Under the pieces are notes generated by a model. It did not search any database. It had not been told where the DNA came from and saw nothing but the letters and a program-made list of their open reading frames with translations. A stretch of DNA of 64,000 nucleotides from Novosphingobium subterraneum (lineage in GTDB: Bacteria > Pseudomonadota > Alphaproteobacteria > Sphingomonadales > Sphingomonadaceae): positions 62,001-126,000 of the forward strand of contig NZ_JRVC01000010.1 in assembly GCF_000807925.1 (NCBI RefSeq), given 5' to 3'. Each line of letters opens with the position of its first letter. The stretch's first letter is position 1. The translations under genes and the position numbers were made by a program. Positions 25,623 to 34,649 of the stretch are shown in pieces.

Positions 25623-26438
25623 TCAGTCGGCGCCACTCCAGATGATTGCCGCGTCCCCGCTGTTGGTGTGCCACAGGGCATCGCGGCGCGTTATGCGCCA
25701 GCCTTCGGGGCGCAGGGTCCAGCGGTCGATGTATTCGCCGTTCGTGTCGAATACTGGACCGCCCGTGTCACCGGGGCGCTGGTGGCGGGCCTGGACATAG
25801 GCGCGGCTGGTTGCGGTCAGGCTGCCGGGCGCAACGTCGATCGTGATGCTGCCGATCAGGTGCTGGCTTGGCCCGCAGAGATCGAGGAAGCGGCGCATGT
25901 TGGCTTCCAGCGCGGCGATCCCGGAGTGTTCGCCCAGGCCGTAGTCGAAGGTCAGGTCAGTGGCGAAGACATCTGGCAAGGCGTCCCACTGCTTTGCATC
26001 GATCACGCGCGCAAAGCGGGCGAGGCCTTCACGGATCGCGCGCTCGGCCGTCAGTTGAGCCAGGGTTCCCGATGCCGGGGGCGCAGCCGGAACCTCGTCC
26101 ACAACGAACATTCGCGTGGCGGCGCGGTCGAAGACGTTCTCCTCGTCCTGCGCGATCCGGGCGGCAACTTCCGGGTCCGACGCGACGGCGAGGAAAGCGT
26201 CGTAATGCGCGCGGCTGGCGAAGCGCATTTCCGTCACGCTGTCGAAGTCGATTGCGGCAACGGCGCTGCTGAAGGCGCCGTCGCGGTCGACGTAGTTGCG
26301 CCGATAGTCGGCAATGTGTGGCAGCAGCGAGCGGATCAGCGGGGCGTGGCGCGTCTCGTAATAGGCGATGAATGCCTCGCGGCTAAGGCCCTCCTTCTTG
26401 CGGAGCAGGGCGATGACCTTGACCGGCGCAGTGCTCAT
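25623..26438 (-). CDS. EthD-domain/SnoaL-like fusion protein
   Basis: A 271-residue protein with two small-fold domains. Residues 1-115 look like an EthD/ferredoxin-like dimeric alpha-beta barrel (V-I-A-L-L-R-K-K-E-G-L-S-R-E-A-F, Y-E-T-R-H-A-P-L, N-Y-V). Residues 130-271 look like a SnoaL-like/NTF2 domain (A-L-P-D-V-F-A-T-D-L-T-F-D-Y, D-R-W-T-L-R-P-E-G-W-R-I). It is the last gene of the leftward hsa operon and overlaps the preceding SnoaL-like gene by 4 nt. EthD proteins accompany oxidative degradation systems, but no reaction can be assigned. Fusion of the two is unusual. Confidence 0.7.
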   Translation of the reverse strand: MSTAPVKVIALLRKKEGLSREAFIAYYETRHAPLIRSLLPHIADYRRNYVDRDGAFSSAVAAIDFDSVTEMRFASRAHYDAFLAVASDPEVAARIAQDEENVFDRAATRMFVVDEVPAAPPASGTLAQLTAERAIREGLARFARVIDAKQWDALPDVFATDLTFDYGLGEHSGIAALEANMRRFLDLCGPSQHLIGSITIDVAPGSLTATSRAYVQARHQRPGDTGGPVFDTNGEYIDRWTLRPEGWRITRRDALWHTNSGDAAIIWSGAD

Positions 26439-26968
26439 TCGTCCCAGTGGATGAGGTGGCTGATATCCGTGCGCTCGTGCGGTTTGCGGCCGGTGGTCGC
26501 GAGGCGCTGGACGGAAGGTTTGCCCTTCATCTCGCTGAACTTGCGCAAGACTTCGATCACGCGATCATAATAAGTGGACTCGATCTTCCACACCCCGCCT
26601 TCGCGGCGATAGGCGTCGGTATAGATCGCCGTGCCGAAGGTGTGGGCGTCCTTCTCGAGGTCGATGAACACGTCCTGCAGATACCACAGGCCGGTGGCGC
26701 TGTTGTCGCCGGTCACGCTGATTTCGGGCATCGAGCCGATGTGCATGGCCAGCGCGCCCGAGTGGAAAGAATTGGACAGGAACTCGACCATGGCGTCACG
26801 CCCTGACAGCGAGACCTTGTATGTGCCGCCATTGTAGGTGCAGGCGACATCGGCCGTGAACAGCGCCGGCAGGGCAGCAAAATCGCCGGTATCGATAGCG
26901 CGGAAGTAGCGGTGCTTGAGCACCTTGATCTCTTCCATGTCGGAGAGCTGCTGGAGCGTGTAAGGCAT
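26435..26968 (-). CDS. SnoaL-like/NTF2-fold protein of hsa operon
   Basis: A 177-residue SnoaL-like protein (H-R-Y-F-R-A-I-D-T-G-D-F-A-A-L-P-A-L-F-T-A-D-V, ending V-W-K-I-E-S-T-Y-Y-D-R-V-I). ATG 26968 is chosen because homology begins at M-P-Y-T-L; an in-frame start at 27049 lies inside the upstream gene. It sits 7 bp after the SRPBCC gene and overlaps the EthD fusion by 4 nt. The family includes isomerases and cyclases, but no catalytic residues are certain here. Confidence 0.68.
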   Translation of the reverse strand: MPYTLQQLSDMEEIKVLKHRYFRAIDTGDFAALPALFTADVACTYNGGTYKVSLSGRDAMVEFLSNSFHSGALAMHIGSMPEISVTGDNSATGLWYLQDVFIDLEKDAHTFGTAIYTDAYRREGGVWKIESTYYDRVIEVLRKFSEMKGKPSVQRLATTGRKPHERTDISHLIHWDE

Positions 26969-26975
26969 TGCGGGA

Positions 26976-27506
26976 TCAGGCTTTCTGTTCTTGTGCGTAG
27001 AGCATTTCGGCGCGGCCCTTGAGCGCGCGGGCGCTATCGTCGAACGCACGTTTTACCCACGGTCCGGCAAAGCGGAAGACGTGGATGCCATTGGCGCCGA
27101 GGAAGGCGTCGGTCGAGAAGTACCGGCATGATGCATCGCCGGTCGGTTCGATCACCTGATCGCGGCGGGCGGGGTAGGGCCAGAGATCGGAGTGGACCAT
27201 CTCCCACGAGATCATGCGCTCGGGCTCGAAAGCGCAGATGTATTCGCAGTTGGGCACGAGCGTGCCGGGCACGGCATAGTTGACCAGCGTCATGTCGACC
27301 GCCGCGCCCATTTCGAGTGTGGAGGAAGCGCGCACGCAGAACGGATTCCATTCGCTGTACCGCGGCATATCGGTGAGTACGGCCCAGACCACGCGGGCGG
27401 GGGCTGCGATCTCCACCGTCTCGCTGACGGTCACGGCATCGGGATCGAAGCCCGAAACCGGATCGTCGGCAAGGGTGGGGTGGCTCTTCATCCAGTCAAG
27501 CAACAT
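26976..27506 (-). CDS. SRPBCC/START-like ligand-binding protein
   Basis: A 176-residue protein with the polyketide cyclase/START-like pattern: V-S-E-T-V-E-I-A-A-P-A-R-V-V-W-A-V-L-T-D, Y-S-E-W-N-P-F, then antiparallel strands and a long C-terminal helix. The fold binds hydrophobic molecules in a deep cavity. ATG 27506 is preferred over ATG 27524 (which overlaps the SDR stop) because GGGAGGG lies 7 nt upstream of it. A role in handling a steroid-derived intermediate is an inference from the operon. Confidence 0.68.
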   Translation of the reverse strand: MLLDWMKSHPTLADDPVSGFDPDAVTVSETVEIAAPARVVWAVLTDMPRYSEWNPFCVRASSTLEMGAAVDMTLVNYAVPGTLVPNCEYICAFEPERMISWEMVHSDLWPYPARRDQVIEPTGDASCRYFSTDAFLGANGIHVFRFAGPWVKRAFDDSARALKGRAEMLYAQEQKA

Positions 27507-27520
27507 GACCGTGCCCTCCC

Positions 27521-28291
27521 TCATGCCGCGACCCAGTCGCCGCCGTTGACGTCGAGCATGGCGCCGGTCACTTCCGAGGCGTAGTCAGAGAGCAGGAAGT
27601 AGACTGCCTTGGCGCAATCCGCGTCGGGCGGGATGTGGCCCACCGGGATCTCGCTGGCGCGCTGCTTGCGGAACGCTTCGGCGCCTTCGCCGAGACCCTG
27701 GATGAAGCCTTCCAATGGAGCGCCCATCATCCAGCCCATCAGCGCGGTGTTCACGCGCACGCCGGTGCCGCCGAACTCGACCGCGAGGTGGCGGGTCATG
27801 TGATTGAGCGCGCCCTTGGCCATGCCATAACCGCCTTCGCCGGGCATCGGCTTGCGGGTGCAGAGGGTGGAGATGTTGACGATGGAGCCAGCGCCTTGCG
27901 CCTTCATCGTGGGAAACACGGCCATGGCCATGCGCAGCGCGCCTGCCGCGCCGACATCGAACGCTTGCAGCACCTGGTCGATGTCATGCTCGATCAGCGG
28001 GCCCCAATCAGGGTGATAGTAGGCCGAATTGACCAGACCATCTATGCGGCCCCACTGGTCGAGCGCGGCCCTGGCTGCGGCCTGGCACTGATCCATCTGC
28101 GTCACGTCGAGCGGCACCGCGATGGCTTCGCCACCTGCCGCGACGATCTCGTGCGCCACTTCCTCGATGGCCTGCTTGGAGCGGGCGGTGACGACGACCT
28201 TGGCGCCTTCCTTCGCCGCACCCCGGCACGCGGCCTGGCCCATGCCGGGCCCTGCGCCGGTGATGATGACGACCTTGTCCTTGAGGATCAT
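27521..28291 (-). CDS. SDR of hsa operon
   Basis: A 256-residue SDR: TGAGPGMG at 11-18, N-S-A-Y replacing N-N-A-G, and S-T-L...Y-G-M-A-K active site. It is separated from hsaF by 61 bp containing a run of G/C and a GGGAGAAAA ribosome site. It could oxidise a hydroxysteroid (3-, 7-, 12- or 17-hydroxyl) feeding the pathway. Specificity cannot be read from the sequence. Confidence 0.76.
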   Translation of the reverse strand: MILKDKVVIITGAGPGMGQAACRGAAKEGAKVVVTARSKQAIEEVAHEIVAAGGEAIAVPLDVTQMDQCQAAARAALDQWGRIDGLVNSAYYHPDWGPLIEHDIDQVLQAFDVGAAGALRMAMAVFPTMKAQGAGSIVNISTLCTRKPMPGEGGYGMAKGALNHMTRHLAVEFGGTGVRVNTALMGWMMGAPLEGFIQGLGEGAEAFRKQRASEIPVGHIPPDADCAKAVYFLLSDYASEVTGAMLDVNGGDWVAA

Positions 28292-28352
28292 GGCATTTTC
28301 TCCCGGGGGGTTGGGCGGGGGCCTTATCGCCCTCTCGCCGTTTGTTTTCAGG

Positions 28353-29390
28353 TCAGGCTTGCGCTTTCAGCATGTCGAGCGCGACGTCGACGATCATGTC
28401 TTCCTGTCCGCCGACCATCTTGCGGCGGCCGAGTTCGACGAGGATCGCGCGCGTATCGAGGCCGTAGGTCTCGGCAGCCTTTTCGGCATGGCGCAGGAAA
28501 CTGGAGTAGACCCCGGCATAGCCCAGTGCGAGCGTCTCGCGATCGACACGGACGGGGCGGTCCTGCAGTGGGCGGACGAGGTCTTCGGCAGCGTCCATCA
28601 GCATCATCACGTCGCAGCCGTGGTTCCAGCCCTTGCGATCGATGGCGGCGATGAAGACTTCGAGCGGGGCGTTGCCCGCGCCCGCGCCCATGCCGGTCAG
28701 CGAAGCGTCGATGCGCACCGCGCCGCACTGCGCGGCAACGATCGAGTTGGCGACGCCGAGGCCGAGGTTGTGGTGGGCGTGCATGCCGCGCTGGGTTTCG
28801 GGCTTCAGCACGCGGTCATAGGCTTGAAAGCGCGCGCGAACGCCGTCCATGTCAAGCGCGCCGCCACTGTCGGTGACATAGACGCACTGTGCGCCGAAGC
28901 TTTCCATCAGGAGCGCCTGCTGGGCGAGGGCGTCGGGCTCGATCATGTGGCTCATCATCAGGAAGCCCGAGACGTCCATGCCAAGATCGCGGGCGATGCC
29001 GATGTGCTGCTTGCTGACGTCGGCCTCGGTGCAGTGCGTGGCGACGCGGACCGAGCGGACGCCGATGTCATAGGCGCGGCGCAGTTCCTCGACGGTGCCC
29101 ACGCCGGGCAGGATCAGCGTGGTCAGCACGCACTTGTCGAGCACGTCGGCCACGGCTTCCAGCCATTCCCAATCGGTGTGCGCGCCGAAGCCGTAGTTGA
29201 AGCTGGCGCCGGAAAGGCCATCACCATGGGCGACCTCGATGGCATCGACGCCCGACTTCTCGATGGCCGAGGCAATCGCGCGGACGTGGTCGATGCCGTA
29301 CATGTGCCGAACCGCGTGCATGCCGTCACGCAGCGTCACGTCCTGGATGTAGAGCTTGTCGCCGGCTTCGACGTTGAAGGTGGCAGTCAT
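28353..29390 (-). CDS. hsaF: 4-hydroxy-2-oxovalerate aldolase-type HsaF
   Basis: A 345-residue DmpG-family aldolase that splits 4-hydroxy-2-oxo acid into pyruvate and an aldehyde, channelled to HsaG. The TIM-barrel active site is complete: Arg21-Asp22-Gly (T-L-R-D-G), His25, and metal ligands His204 and His206 in M-H-A-H-H-N-L-G. The C-terminal DmpG-type communication domain follows ([14 protein letters not shown]). ATG 29390 has AAGGAGAT upstream, 13 bp after hsaG. In the seco-steroid pathway the aldehyde product is propionaldehyde. A general meta-cleavage aldolase would look the same; the context decides. Confidence 0.9.
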   Translation of the reverse strand: MTATFNVEAGDKLYIQDVTLRDGMHAVRHMYGIDHVRAIASAIEKSGVDAIEVAHGDGLSGASFNYGFGAHTDWEWLEAVADVLDKCVLTTLILPGVGTVEELRRAYDIGVRSVRVATHCTEADVSKQHIGIARDLGMDVSGFLMMSHMIEPDALAQQALLMESFGAQCVYVTDSGGALDMDGVRARFQAYDRVLKPETQRGMHAHHNLGLGVANSIVAAQCGAVRIDASLTGMGAGAGNAPLEVFIAAIDRKGWNHGCDVMMLMDAAEDLVRPLQDRPVRVDRETLALGYAGVYSSFLRHAEKAAETYGLDTRAILVELGRRKMVGGQEDMIVDVALDMLKAQA

Positions 29391-29403
29391 CGTCCGATCT
29401 CCT

Positions 29404-30345
29404 TCAGGCGGCAGCAGCGGCCATGCGGCGCGCGGCAAGCAGTTCGCCGGTGGCCTTGGCGGCGGCAGTCATGATGTCGAGATTGCCGGAGTAGCTGGGC
29501 AGGTAGTCGCCTGCGCCCTCGACTTCGAGCATGATCATCGACTTGATGCCGGTGAATTCGCCTTGCCCAGGAATCTTCAGGCGGTTGTTGTCGCCGAAGC
29601 GTTCGAACTGGACTTCCTGCTTGAGCCGGTAGCCGGGGACGTACTTCTGCACTTCGGCCACCATATCGGCCACCGACCGGCGGATGGCGTCCTCATCGCC
29701 GCCTTCGGACAGGGTGAACACGGTATCGCGCATGATCATCGGCGGTTCGGCCGGATTGAGGATGATGATAGCCTTGCCCTTGGCGGCGCCGCCCACCTGT
29801 TCGATCGCACGGGCGGTGGTGCGGGTGAACTCGTCGATGTTGGCGCGGGTGCCGGGTCCGGCCGAGCGCGAGGAGACCGACGCCACGATTTCGGCATAGT
29901 GGAGCTTGTCCGAGACGCGGGCGACGGCGGCGACCATCGGGATCGTCGCCTGACCGCCGCAAGTCACCATGTTGACGTTGGGCTGGTCGAGGTGCTGGCC
30001 CATGTTGACCGGCGGCACGGTGAAGGGACCGATGGCCGCGGGGGTAAGGTCCACCACCTGGATGCCATCGGCGCGCAGAGCCTCGTCATGGACCTTGTGG
30101 GCGTAGGCGCTGGTCGCGTCGAAGGCGATGCCGATGTCCTTGTAGAGCGGGTGGGCGCGCAGGCCTTCGAGGCCTTCGTGCGTGGTGGCGATGCCGTGTT
30201 CGCGCGCCATGGCCAGGCCTTCGGACTTCTCGTCGATGCCGACGACGATCGCCAGTTCCATGTTCTGCGGGTACTTGATCATCTTCATCATCAGGTCGGT
30301 GCCGATATTGCCCGAACCGATGATCGCGGCCTTGACGCGTGCCAT
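29404..30345 (-). CDS. hsaG: Acylating aldehyde dehydrogenase HsaG
   Basis: A 313-residue DmpF-family CoA-acylating dehydrogenase that turns the aldehyde from HsaF into acyl-CoA with NAD+. The Rossmann start [10 protein letters not shown] and the catalytic Cys129 in [10 protein letters not shown] are present. It lies between hsaE (11 bp) and hsaF (13 bp), the normal aldolase-dehydrogenase pairing that allows substrate channelling. Length is typical for the family. Confidence 0.9.
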   Translation of the reverse strand: MARVKAAIIGSGNIGTDLMMKMIKYPQNMELAIVVGIDEKSEGLAMAREHGIATTHEGLEGLRAHPLYKDIGIAFDATSAYAHKVHDEALRADGIQVVDLTPAAIGPFTVPPVNMGQHLDQPNVNMVTCGGQATIPMVAAVARVSDKLHYAEIVASVSSRSAGPGTRANIDEFTRTTARAIEQVGGAAKGKAIIILNPAEPPMIMRDTVFTLSEGGDEDAIRRSVADMVAEVQKYVPGYRLKQEVQFERFGDNNRLKIPGQGEFTGIKSMIMLEVEGAGDYLPSYSGNLDIMTAAAKATGELLAARRMAAAAA

Positions 30346-30356
30346 TCAGGTATTCC

Positions 30357-31151
30357 TCAAACGAAGTTGGCGACGCAGGTGCCGAGTGGCCCTGCAGCGT
30401 TGCTGAGTGTCATTTCGAAGCGATCGCCCTTCACGGCGGGCGCGAGCGGGACGAGTGAACCGGACAGGATCACGTCGCCTGCATCGAGCGTCACGCCATA
30501 GGCGCCGAGCGTGTTGGCGAGCCAAGCCACCGCCTGTGCCGGATCGCCCTGAACTGCGTGGCCATGGCCTTCGGACAGCGGTTCGCCGTTCTTGGTGACG
30601 GCCACGTGCAGATTGGGCAGGTCCAGCCCGGCGGGGTCGAGCCGTTCATTGCCGATCACGTAGACCCCGCATGAGGCGTTGTCGGACACGGTATCGACGA
30701 TCATGATGTTCCAGTTGTCGATGCGGCTGTCGACGATCTCGAAGCAGGGGGCGATGCTTTCGGTGGCTGCAAGAACGTCAGCGGCCGTGACGCCGGGGCC
30801 ATTGAGGCTGCTCTTGAGGATGAACGCGATCTCGGCCTCGGCGCGCGGAGCAATCAGGGCCTTGGCGTCGATGTCGATGTCACCTTCGACATGCATCCAG
30901 TCGGTCAGGAAGCCGAAGTCGGGCTGGTGGACGCCAAGCATGTCCTGCACGGCCTTGCTGGTCACGCCGATCTTCTTGCCGACGACCTTCTCGCCATCGG
31001 CGACGCGGCGCGAAAGGAAATCGAGGTTGATGGCATAGGCATCGTCGAGCGTCAGCGAGGGGTCCTGCTCGATCAGCGGGGCGATGGTCTTGCGGGTGCG
31101 CAGGGCTTCGTAAAGCGCCGCGCCATAGTGCTGGATCTTATCGGCGGGCAT
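30357..31151 (-). CDS. hsaE: 2-hydroxydienoate hydratase HsaE
   Basis: A 264-residue hydratase of the fumarylacetoacetate-hydrolase/MhpD family that hydrates the 2-hydroxy-dienoate released by HsaD. Family blocks are V-G-K-K-I-G-V-T-S-K-A-V-Q, A-E-A-E-I-A-F-I-L (metal-site Glu pair) and I-L-S-G-S-L-V-P. The open frame extends to 31241, but ATG 31151 (M-P-A-D-K-I) is where homology begins. It overlaps the end of hsaD by 14 nt, so translation is coupled. Confidence 0.88.
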   Translation of the reverse strand: MPADKIQHYGAALYEALRTRKTIAPLIEQDPSLTLDDAYAINLDFLSRRVADGEKVVGKKIGVTSKAVQDMLGVHQPDFGFLTDWMHVEGDIDIDAKALIAPRAEAEIAFILKSSLNGPGVTAADVLAATESIAPCFEIVDSRIDNWNIMIVDTVSDNASCGVYVIGNERLDPAGLDLPNLHVAVTKNGEPLSEGHGHAVQGDPAQAVAWLANTLGAYGVTLDAGDVILSGSLVPLAPAVKGDRFEMTLSNAAGPLGTCVANFV

Positions 31152-31983
31152 TGAGGAACTCGATGGCAAAGGCGTTGAACTCGGCAGCGCGTTCGACCTG
31201 GACCCAGTGGCCGGTGCGGCCGAAAGTGATCGCGCGGACATCGGGGCAATGGTCGAGGAACAGGCGCGCGTGGGCTTCCGGGCAGAACTCGTCGTTCAGA
31301 CCCCACAGCACGAAGACCGGCTGGGTGATTTCCGGCAGCCGCGGCGAGAGGTCGGGCGTGCGCATGCGCACCAGCACGTCCTTGGGCTGGGTGCGGGCGA
31401 CGGCGAAGCGTTCCTCCACCAGGGCATCCGGGATCTTGGGGGCGAAGTCCGGGTGGACGAGGCTCGAGACGAGGCGCTTCTGCTCGGCCAGGTTGAAGTC
31501 CGGCCCCCCGAAGCTGGAGACCATCTTGGTGATGCCCGGCATCACGAAGTAGGCCTCGCGCTCGGCCACGCAGCCAGGGGCCATCAGCACCAGATTGCGG
31601 GTGAAGCCGGGGTGGTCGAGCGTCATGAGCAGGGCAATGCCGCCGCCCAGCGAATTGCCGACGAGGCTGGCGCTGGTCACGCCGTGGGCGACGAGCGCTT
31701 CGTACACGGTATCGGTGAAGAGCTGCAGCGTGTAGTCCAGCCCCTCTGGCTTGGACGAGCCGCCATAACCGATCAGGTCGGGCAGGATCACGCGGTAACC
31801 GGCGTCCACAAAAGCATCGATGTTCTGGCGGAAGTTGGACGCACCGGAGGCGCCGGGGCCGCTGCCGTGCAGGAAGACGACGGCAGGCGCGGAAGGATCG
31901 CCCGCTTCGGCAATGACAATTTCGTATCCGCCGGAGACGCGATGCGTGGTCTGGGTCAGGCTAGCCAAGGGTGGCGCTCCCAT
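31138..31983 (-). CDS. hsaD: Meta-cleavage product hydrolase HsaD
   Basis: A 281-residue alpha/beta hydrolase of the C-C bond hydrolase type. It carries the oxyanion segment H-G-S-G-P-G-A-S-G at 39-47, nucleophile Ser111 in G-N-S-L-G-G, Asp231 in G-L-N-D-E-F, and His259 in G-R-T-G-H-W-V-Q. It splits the HsaC product (4,9-DSHA) into the C/D-ring propionate HIP and 2-hydroxyhexa-2,4-dienoate. The start ATG 31983 overlaps the hsaA stop by one base. Confidence 0.9.
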   Translation of the reverse strand: MGAPPLASLTQTTHRVSGGYEIVIAEAGDPSAPAVVFLHGSGPGASGASNFRQNIDAFVDAGYRVILPDLIGYGGSSKPEGLDYTLQLFTDTVYEALVAHGVTSASLVGNSLGGGIALLMTLDHPGFTRNLVLMAPGCVAEREAYFVMPGITKMVSSFGGPDFNLAEQKRLVSSLVHPDFAPKIPDALVEERFAVARTQPKDVLVRMRTPDLSPRLPEITQPVFVLWGLNDEFCPEAHARLFLDHCPDVRAITFGRTGHWVQVERAAEFNAFAIEFLNARR

Positions 31984-33194
31984 CAGAGGAAGGTGAAGGT
32001 CGGTTCCTGACCGAGCATCGCGCCGACCACGTCGAGCGTACGATTGGCCGGGTCATTGGCGACGTGTGCGCGGCCGGCGTTGAGATCGAGCCAGGGCTGG
32101 ATGATCGCGCTGGACGTGTAGATCGCGCGACCGCCCAGCAGCTTGACCATGTCGTCGACCAGATCGGCCATGCGGCGCACCACGCTCGCCGAGTTGTAGG
32201 CAAACAGGGTGCGCTTCTCCATCGGGATCGGCTCGCCTGCTTCGGCCAGGGCCATCAATTCATCGAAGGTGAGGCGCAGGGTCTGCTCCATCTCCGTCAC
32301 TTCGGCCTGCGCACGGGCGATGGCGGCAAGAAGAAACGGATCGTTCTTGGAAGCCTTGCCGGTGTTGGTCGAGACGCGGTTCTGGGCAATGTCCATGGCG
32401 GCAGAAATCGCCGCGCGCGCGCCGCCGAAGGCAGCGGTCGAGACCGAGCGCATGAAAACCTGGGCCCAGGGCAAGGTGTAGAGGGGCCCCGTGTTGGTCT
32501 GCTGGCCGGGGTTGGTGCAGAGATATCCGTCGATCGAACGGTGAGTACGGTGTTCGGGGACGAACACATCGTCGACAATTATGTCATGGCTGCCAGTACC
32601 CTGCAAACCGAAGACGTGCCAGCTGTCGGTGTCGATCGTATAGTCGGCGCGGGGCAACAGGAACGCGCGCATGTCGGGCACGCCGCCTTCTTCGCGCGGC
32701 GGGACCATCGCGCCCAATACGACCCACTGACAATGGACGGAGCCGGTCGAGAAGCCCCAGCGGCCCGAGAGTCGATAACCGCCTTCGACCGGGGTGACCT
32801 TGCCGACGGGCTGGTAGGAGGAGGACACGAGGGTGGAGGTGTCCTCGCCCCAAACCTCGGCCTGCGCTTCTTCGTGAAAGAGCGCGATTTCATAAGGATG
32901 GCAACCGACCACGCCGTACATCCAGCCGGTGGACATGCAACCTTCGGCAAGGGCCCGCTGCACATCGTAGAAGACGTTGGGGTGCATTTCGTAGCCGCCC
33001 CAGCGCTTGGGCTGAAGGATGCGGAAGAAACCAGCCTCACGGAATTCGGCAACGGATTGCGCCGGAACGTCACGCCCGGCGACGCATTCGGCCGCGCGCT
33101 GGCGCAAGGCGGGGATCATGGCCCTTGCCCGGGCGACGAGCTCTTCGCCCGACGGGATCGAGCTTTCGAGCGAAATTGCAGCTGCGCTGGCCAT
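31983..33194 (-). CDS. hsaA: 3-HSA hydroxylase oxygenase subunit HsaA
   Basis: A 403-residue flavin-dependent monooxygenase with the acyl-CoA dehydrogenase fold. It hydroxylates the phenolic 3-HSA to the catechol used by HsaC and needs a reduced flavin from a partner (HsaB). HsaA-like blocks are G-F-F-R-I-L-Q-P-K-R-W-G-G-Y, C-M-S-T-G-W, E-V-W-G-E-D and G-L-Q-G-T-G-S-H-D-I, with H-V-A-N-D-P near the end. ATG 33194 has GGAGGAGAGG upstream; a longer frame to 33272 enters the promoter. It is first in a nine-gene leftward operon. No hsaB-type flavin reductase is in the window. Confidence 0.9.
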   Translation of the reverse strand: MASAAAISLESSIPSGEELVARARAMIPALRQRAAECVAGRDVPAQSVAEFREAGFFRILQPKRWGGYEMHPNVFYDVQRALAEGCMSTGWMYGVVGCHPYEIALFHEEAQAEVWGEDTSTLVSSSYQPVGKVTPVEGGYRLSGRWGFSTGSVHCQWVVLGAMVPPREEGGVPDMRAFLLPRADYTIDTDSWHVFGLQGTGSHDIIVDDVFVPEHRTHRSIDGYLCTNPGQQTNTGPLYTLPWAQVFMRSVSTAAFGGARAAISAAMDIAQNRVSTNTGKASKNDPFLLAAIARAQAEVTEMEQTLRLTFDELMALAEAGEPIPMEKRTLFAYNSASVVRRMADLVDDMVKLLGGRAIYTSSAIIQPWLDLNAGRAHVANDPANRTLDVVGAMLGQEPTFTFL

Positions 33195-33604
33195 GAGCGG
33201 CCTCTCCTCCGGTACGACTTTCGACTCACGCACTGCTTTACGTGGCAATGCATTCGTAAAAAGATATCGCAACAGATACGCAAATCGTCAATCAAAAAGC
33301 ATATCTGCTTTTGATATTGATAAAATTGCGGCTCATTGCACATGGAGGACTTGCGACATCCACACGGCGTGCGTGCATGGGCATCACCTCGGGAAGTGTG
33401 TGCCAGGTCGCGCTGTGGCCGCAGACGTCCTTCCTGATGCCCCTCCCCGCCTTGCCAGTGCCCGACGGCCGATGGACCTTCTCAACCAACACAAATTGCG
33501 CAGACAATGTAGATAATTTTTGCGAGAAGCGCCATGAATGATCTCAACAGCAAAGCAGTTGCGTATGATTCGCAGCCAAAAGCAAGGCGGAGAGGGGCAG
33601 CGCG
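33195..33604. promoter_or_regulatory. Divergent intergenic region, hsaA / SnoaL-AhpD-SDR operon
   Basis: A 410-bp region without a convincing gene. It contains the shared 70-bp element (listed separately) near hsaA and, near the rightward gene, another TTGCGTA heptamer at 33559-33565. The middle part (33330-33550) shows no clear repeat or promoter. The rightward transcript probably starts close to the second heptamer. Confidence 0.4.
33250..33319 (-). promoter_or_regulatory. 70-bp promoter/operator element, copy B (hsaA promoter)
   Basis: The twin of 1703-1772. The identical core GATACGCAAATCGTCAAT is at 33275-33292. The inverted repeat AAAAGCA-TATC-TGCTTTT (33295-33312) is longer and more perfect than in copy A. 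GATATTG (33313-33319) and GCATTCGTAA (33250-33259) are also shared. On the minus strand TTGACG (33286-33291) is a -35 box, with GATATC 17 bp or TATCTT 19 bp downstream as -10. The dyad lies just upstream of the -35 box, the usual place for an activator site or a repressor overlapping the promoter. hsaA begins 56 bp downstream of the element. Confidence 0.7.
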
Positions 33605-34066
33605 ATGATGTCGCTTCAGGAAATCTCGGACAGGCTGGAAATACAGGACCTCTTCGCGCGCTATTGCTTCGCAATCGACGAACGGGACTGGGACGCGCTT
33701 GACCGTGTGTTCACGCCAGACGCGCAGATCGATTACTCCGAAACCGGAGGCGCCGCGGGTACTTTCGCGCAGATCAAGGCGTGGTTGCCGGTGGCGCTGG
33801 ATCGCTTTCCGATGTTCCAGCACATGGTGGCGACGACCAAGCTTGACCTTGACGGCGACACCGCCCGGGCGCGCACGATCCTGTTCAACCCGATGGTCCA
33901 TCGCAGCGCGGTGGGCGAGGAGCAGGTCTTCTTCATCGGTCTCTGGTATCGTGACAGGCTGGTCCGCACGCCCGATGGCTGGCGCATTGCCGAGCGCCAC
34001 GAGGACATGGCGTGGTCGCACAACGTGCCGCCGATGGGCCCCGTGCCCGAGATCCCTGCAAACTGA
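33605..34066 (+). CDS. SnoaL-like/NTF2-fold protein
   Basis: A 153-residue SnoaL-like protein (D-L-F-A-R-Y-C-F-A-I-D-E-R-D-W-D-A-L-D-R-V-F, ending D-G-W-R-I-A-E-R-H-E-D). Either ATG 33605 or ATG 33608 could be used, with GGAGAGGGG upstream. It leads a four-gene rightward operon with an AhpD-like gene and two SDRs. The family often holds dehydratases or isomerases of aromatic and polycyclic compounds. The reaction is not assignable. Confidence 0.7.
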   Translation: MMSLQEISDRLEIQDLFARYCFAIDERDWDALDRVFTPDAQIDYSETGGAAGTFAQIKAWLPVALDRFPMFQHMVATTKLDLDGDTARARTILFNPMVHRSAVGEEQVFFIGLWYRDRLVRTPDGWRIAERHEDMAWSHNVPPMGPVPEIPAN

Positions 34067-34079
34067 GGAGCGCCTGCCG

Positions 34080-34649
34080 ATGTTGCGCATTTCCGTGCCC
34101 GCCGAAGCGGCCAGCGATCCCTATGGCCATGCCGCGCGAACCCATGCGCGCGAGATCATGGCCGCTGCAGCCGGATTTTCCTTTGCCGTCTATCGCGAGA
34201 CCCGGCTCTCGCTACGCGAGTTCGAGGCGGCGCGCATGCGCACGGCGCAGATCAACGGTTGCATGATCTGCCAGGACTTCCGCGCGGCGCGCGATGCGGA
34301 AATCACCTTCTCGGTTGGTGGCGAGACGCCCGAGCGGCTGGTGACGGCAAACGGCCCGGCGCCCGACGAGGCGTTCTATGCGGCGGTGGAGAACTGGCAG
34401 GACTCCGGGTTGTTTTCACCGCGGGAGCGGCTGGCCATCGCCTTTGCCGAGCGCTTCGGCACGGACCCGAAAGGACTGGCGGCGGACGAGGATTTCTGGA
34501 CCGGGATGCACGAAGCCTTCAGCGATGGCGAGATCGTCGATCTGGCGCATTGCGTGGCGGCATGGGTCGGCCTTGGCCGCGTGGCGCATGTCCTGGGGTT
34601 TGACACGGTGTGCCTGGCCACAAATCCATCAGGCAGGGAATCGGCATGA
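34080..34649 (+). CDS. Carboxymuconolactone decarboxylase/AhpD-like protein
   Basis: A 189-residue helical protein of the CMD/AhpD superfamily with a C-x-x-C pair (Cys61, Cys64 in N-G-C-M-I-C-Q-D-F) preceded by M-R-T-A-Q-I. This is the AhpD-like redox version rather than a true decarboxylase. A thiol-disulfide or peroxide-detoxifying role is typical, but the family is also attached to many catabolic operons with unknown function. ATG 34080 lies 13 bp after the SnoaL-like gene, and the stop overlaps the next SDR by 4 nt. Confidence 0.74.
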   Translation: MLRISVPAEAASDPYGHAARTHAREIMAAAAGFSFAVYRETRLSLREFEAARMRTAQINGCMICQDFRAARDAEITFSVGGETPERLVTANGPAPDEAFYAAVENWQDSGLFSPRERLAIAFAERFGTDPKGLAADEDFWTGMHEAFSDGEIVDLAHCVAAWVGLGRVAHVLGFDTVCLATNPSGRESA

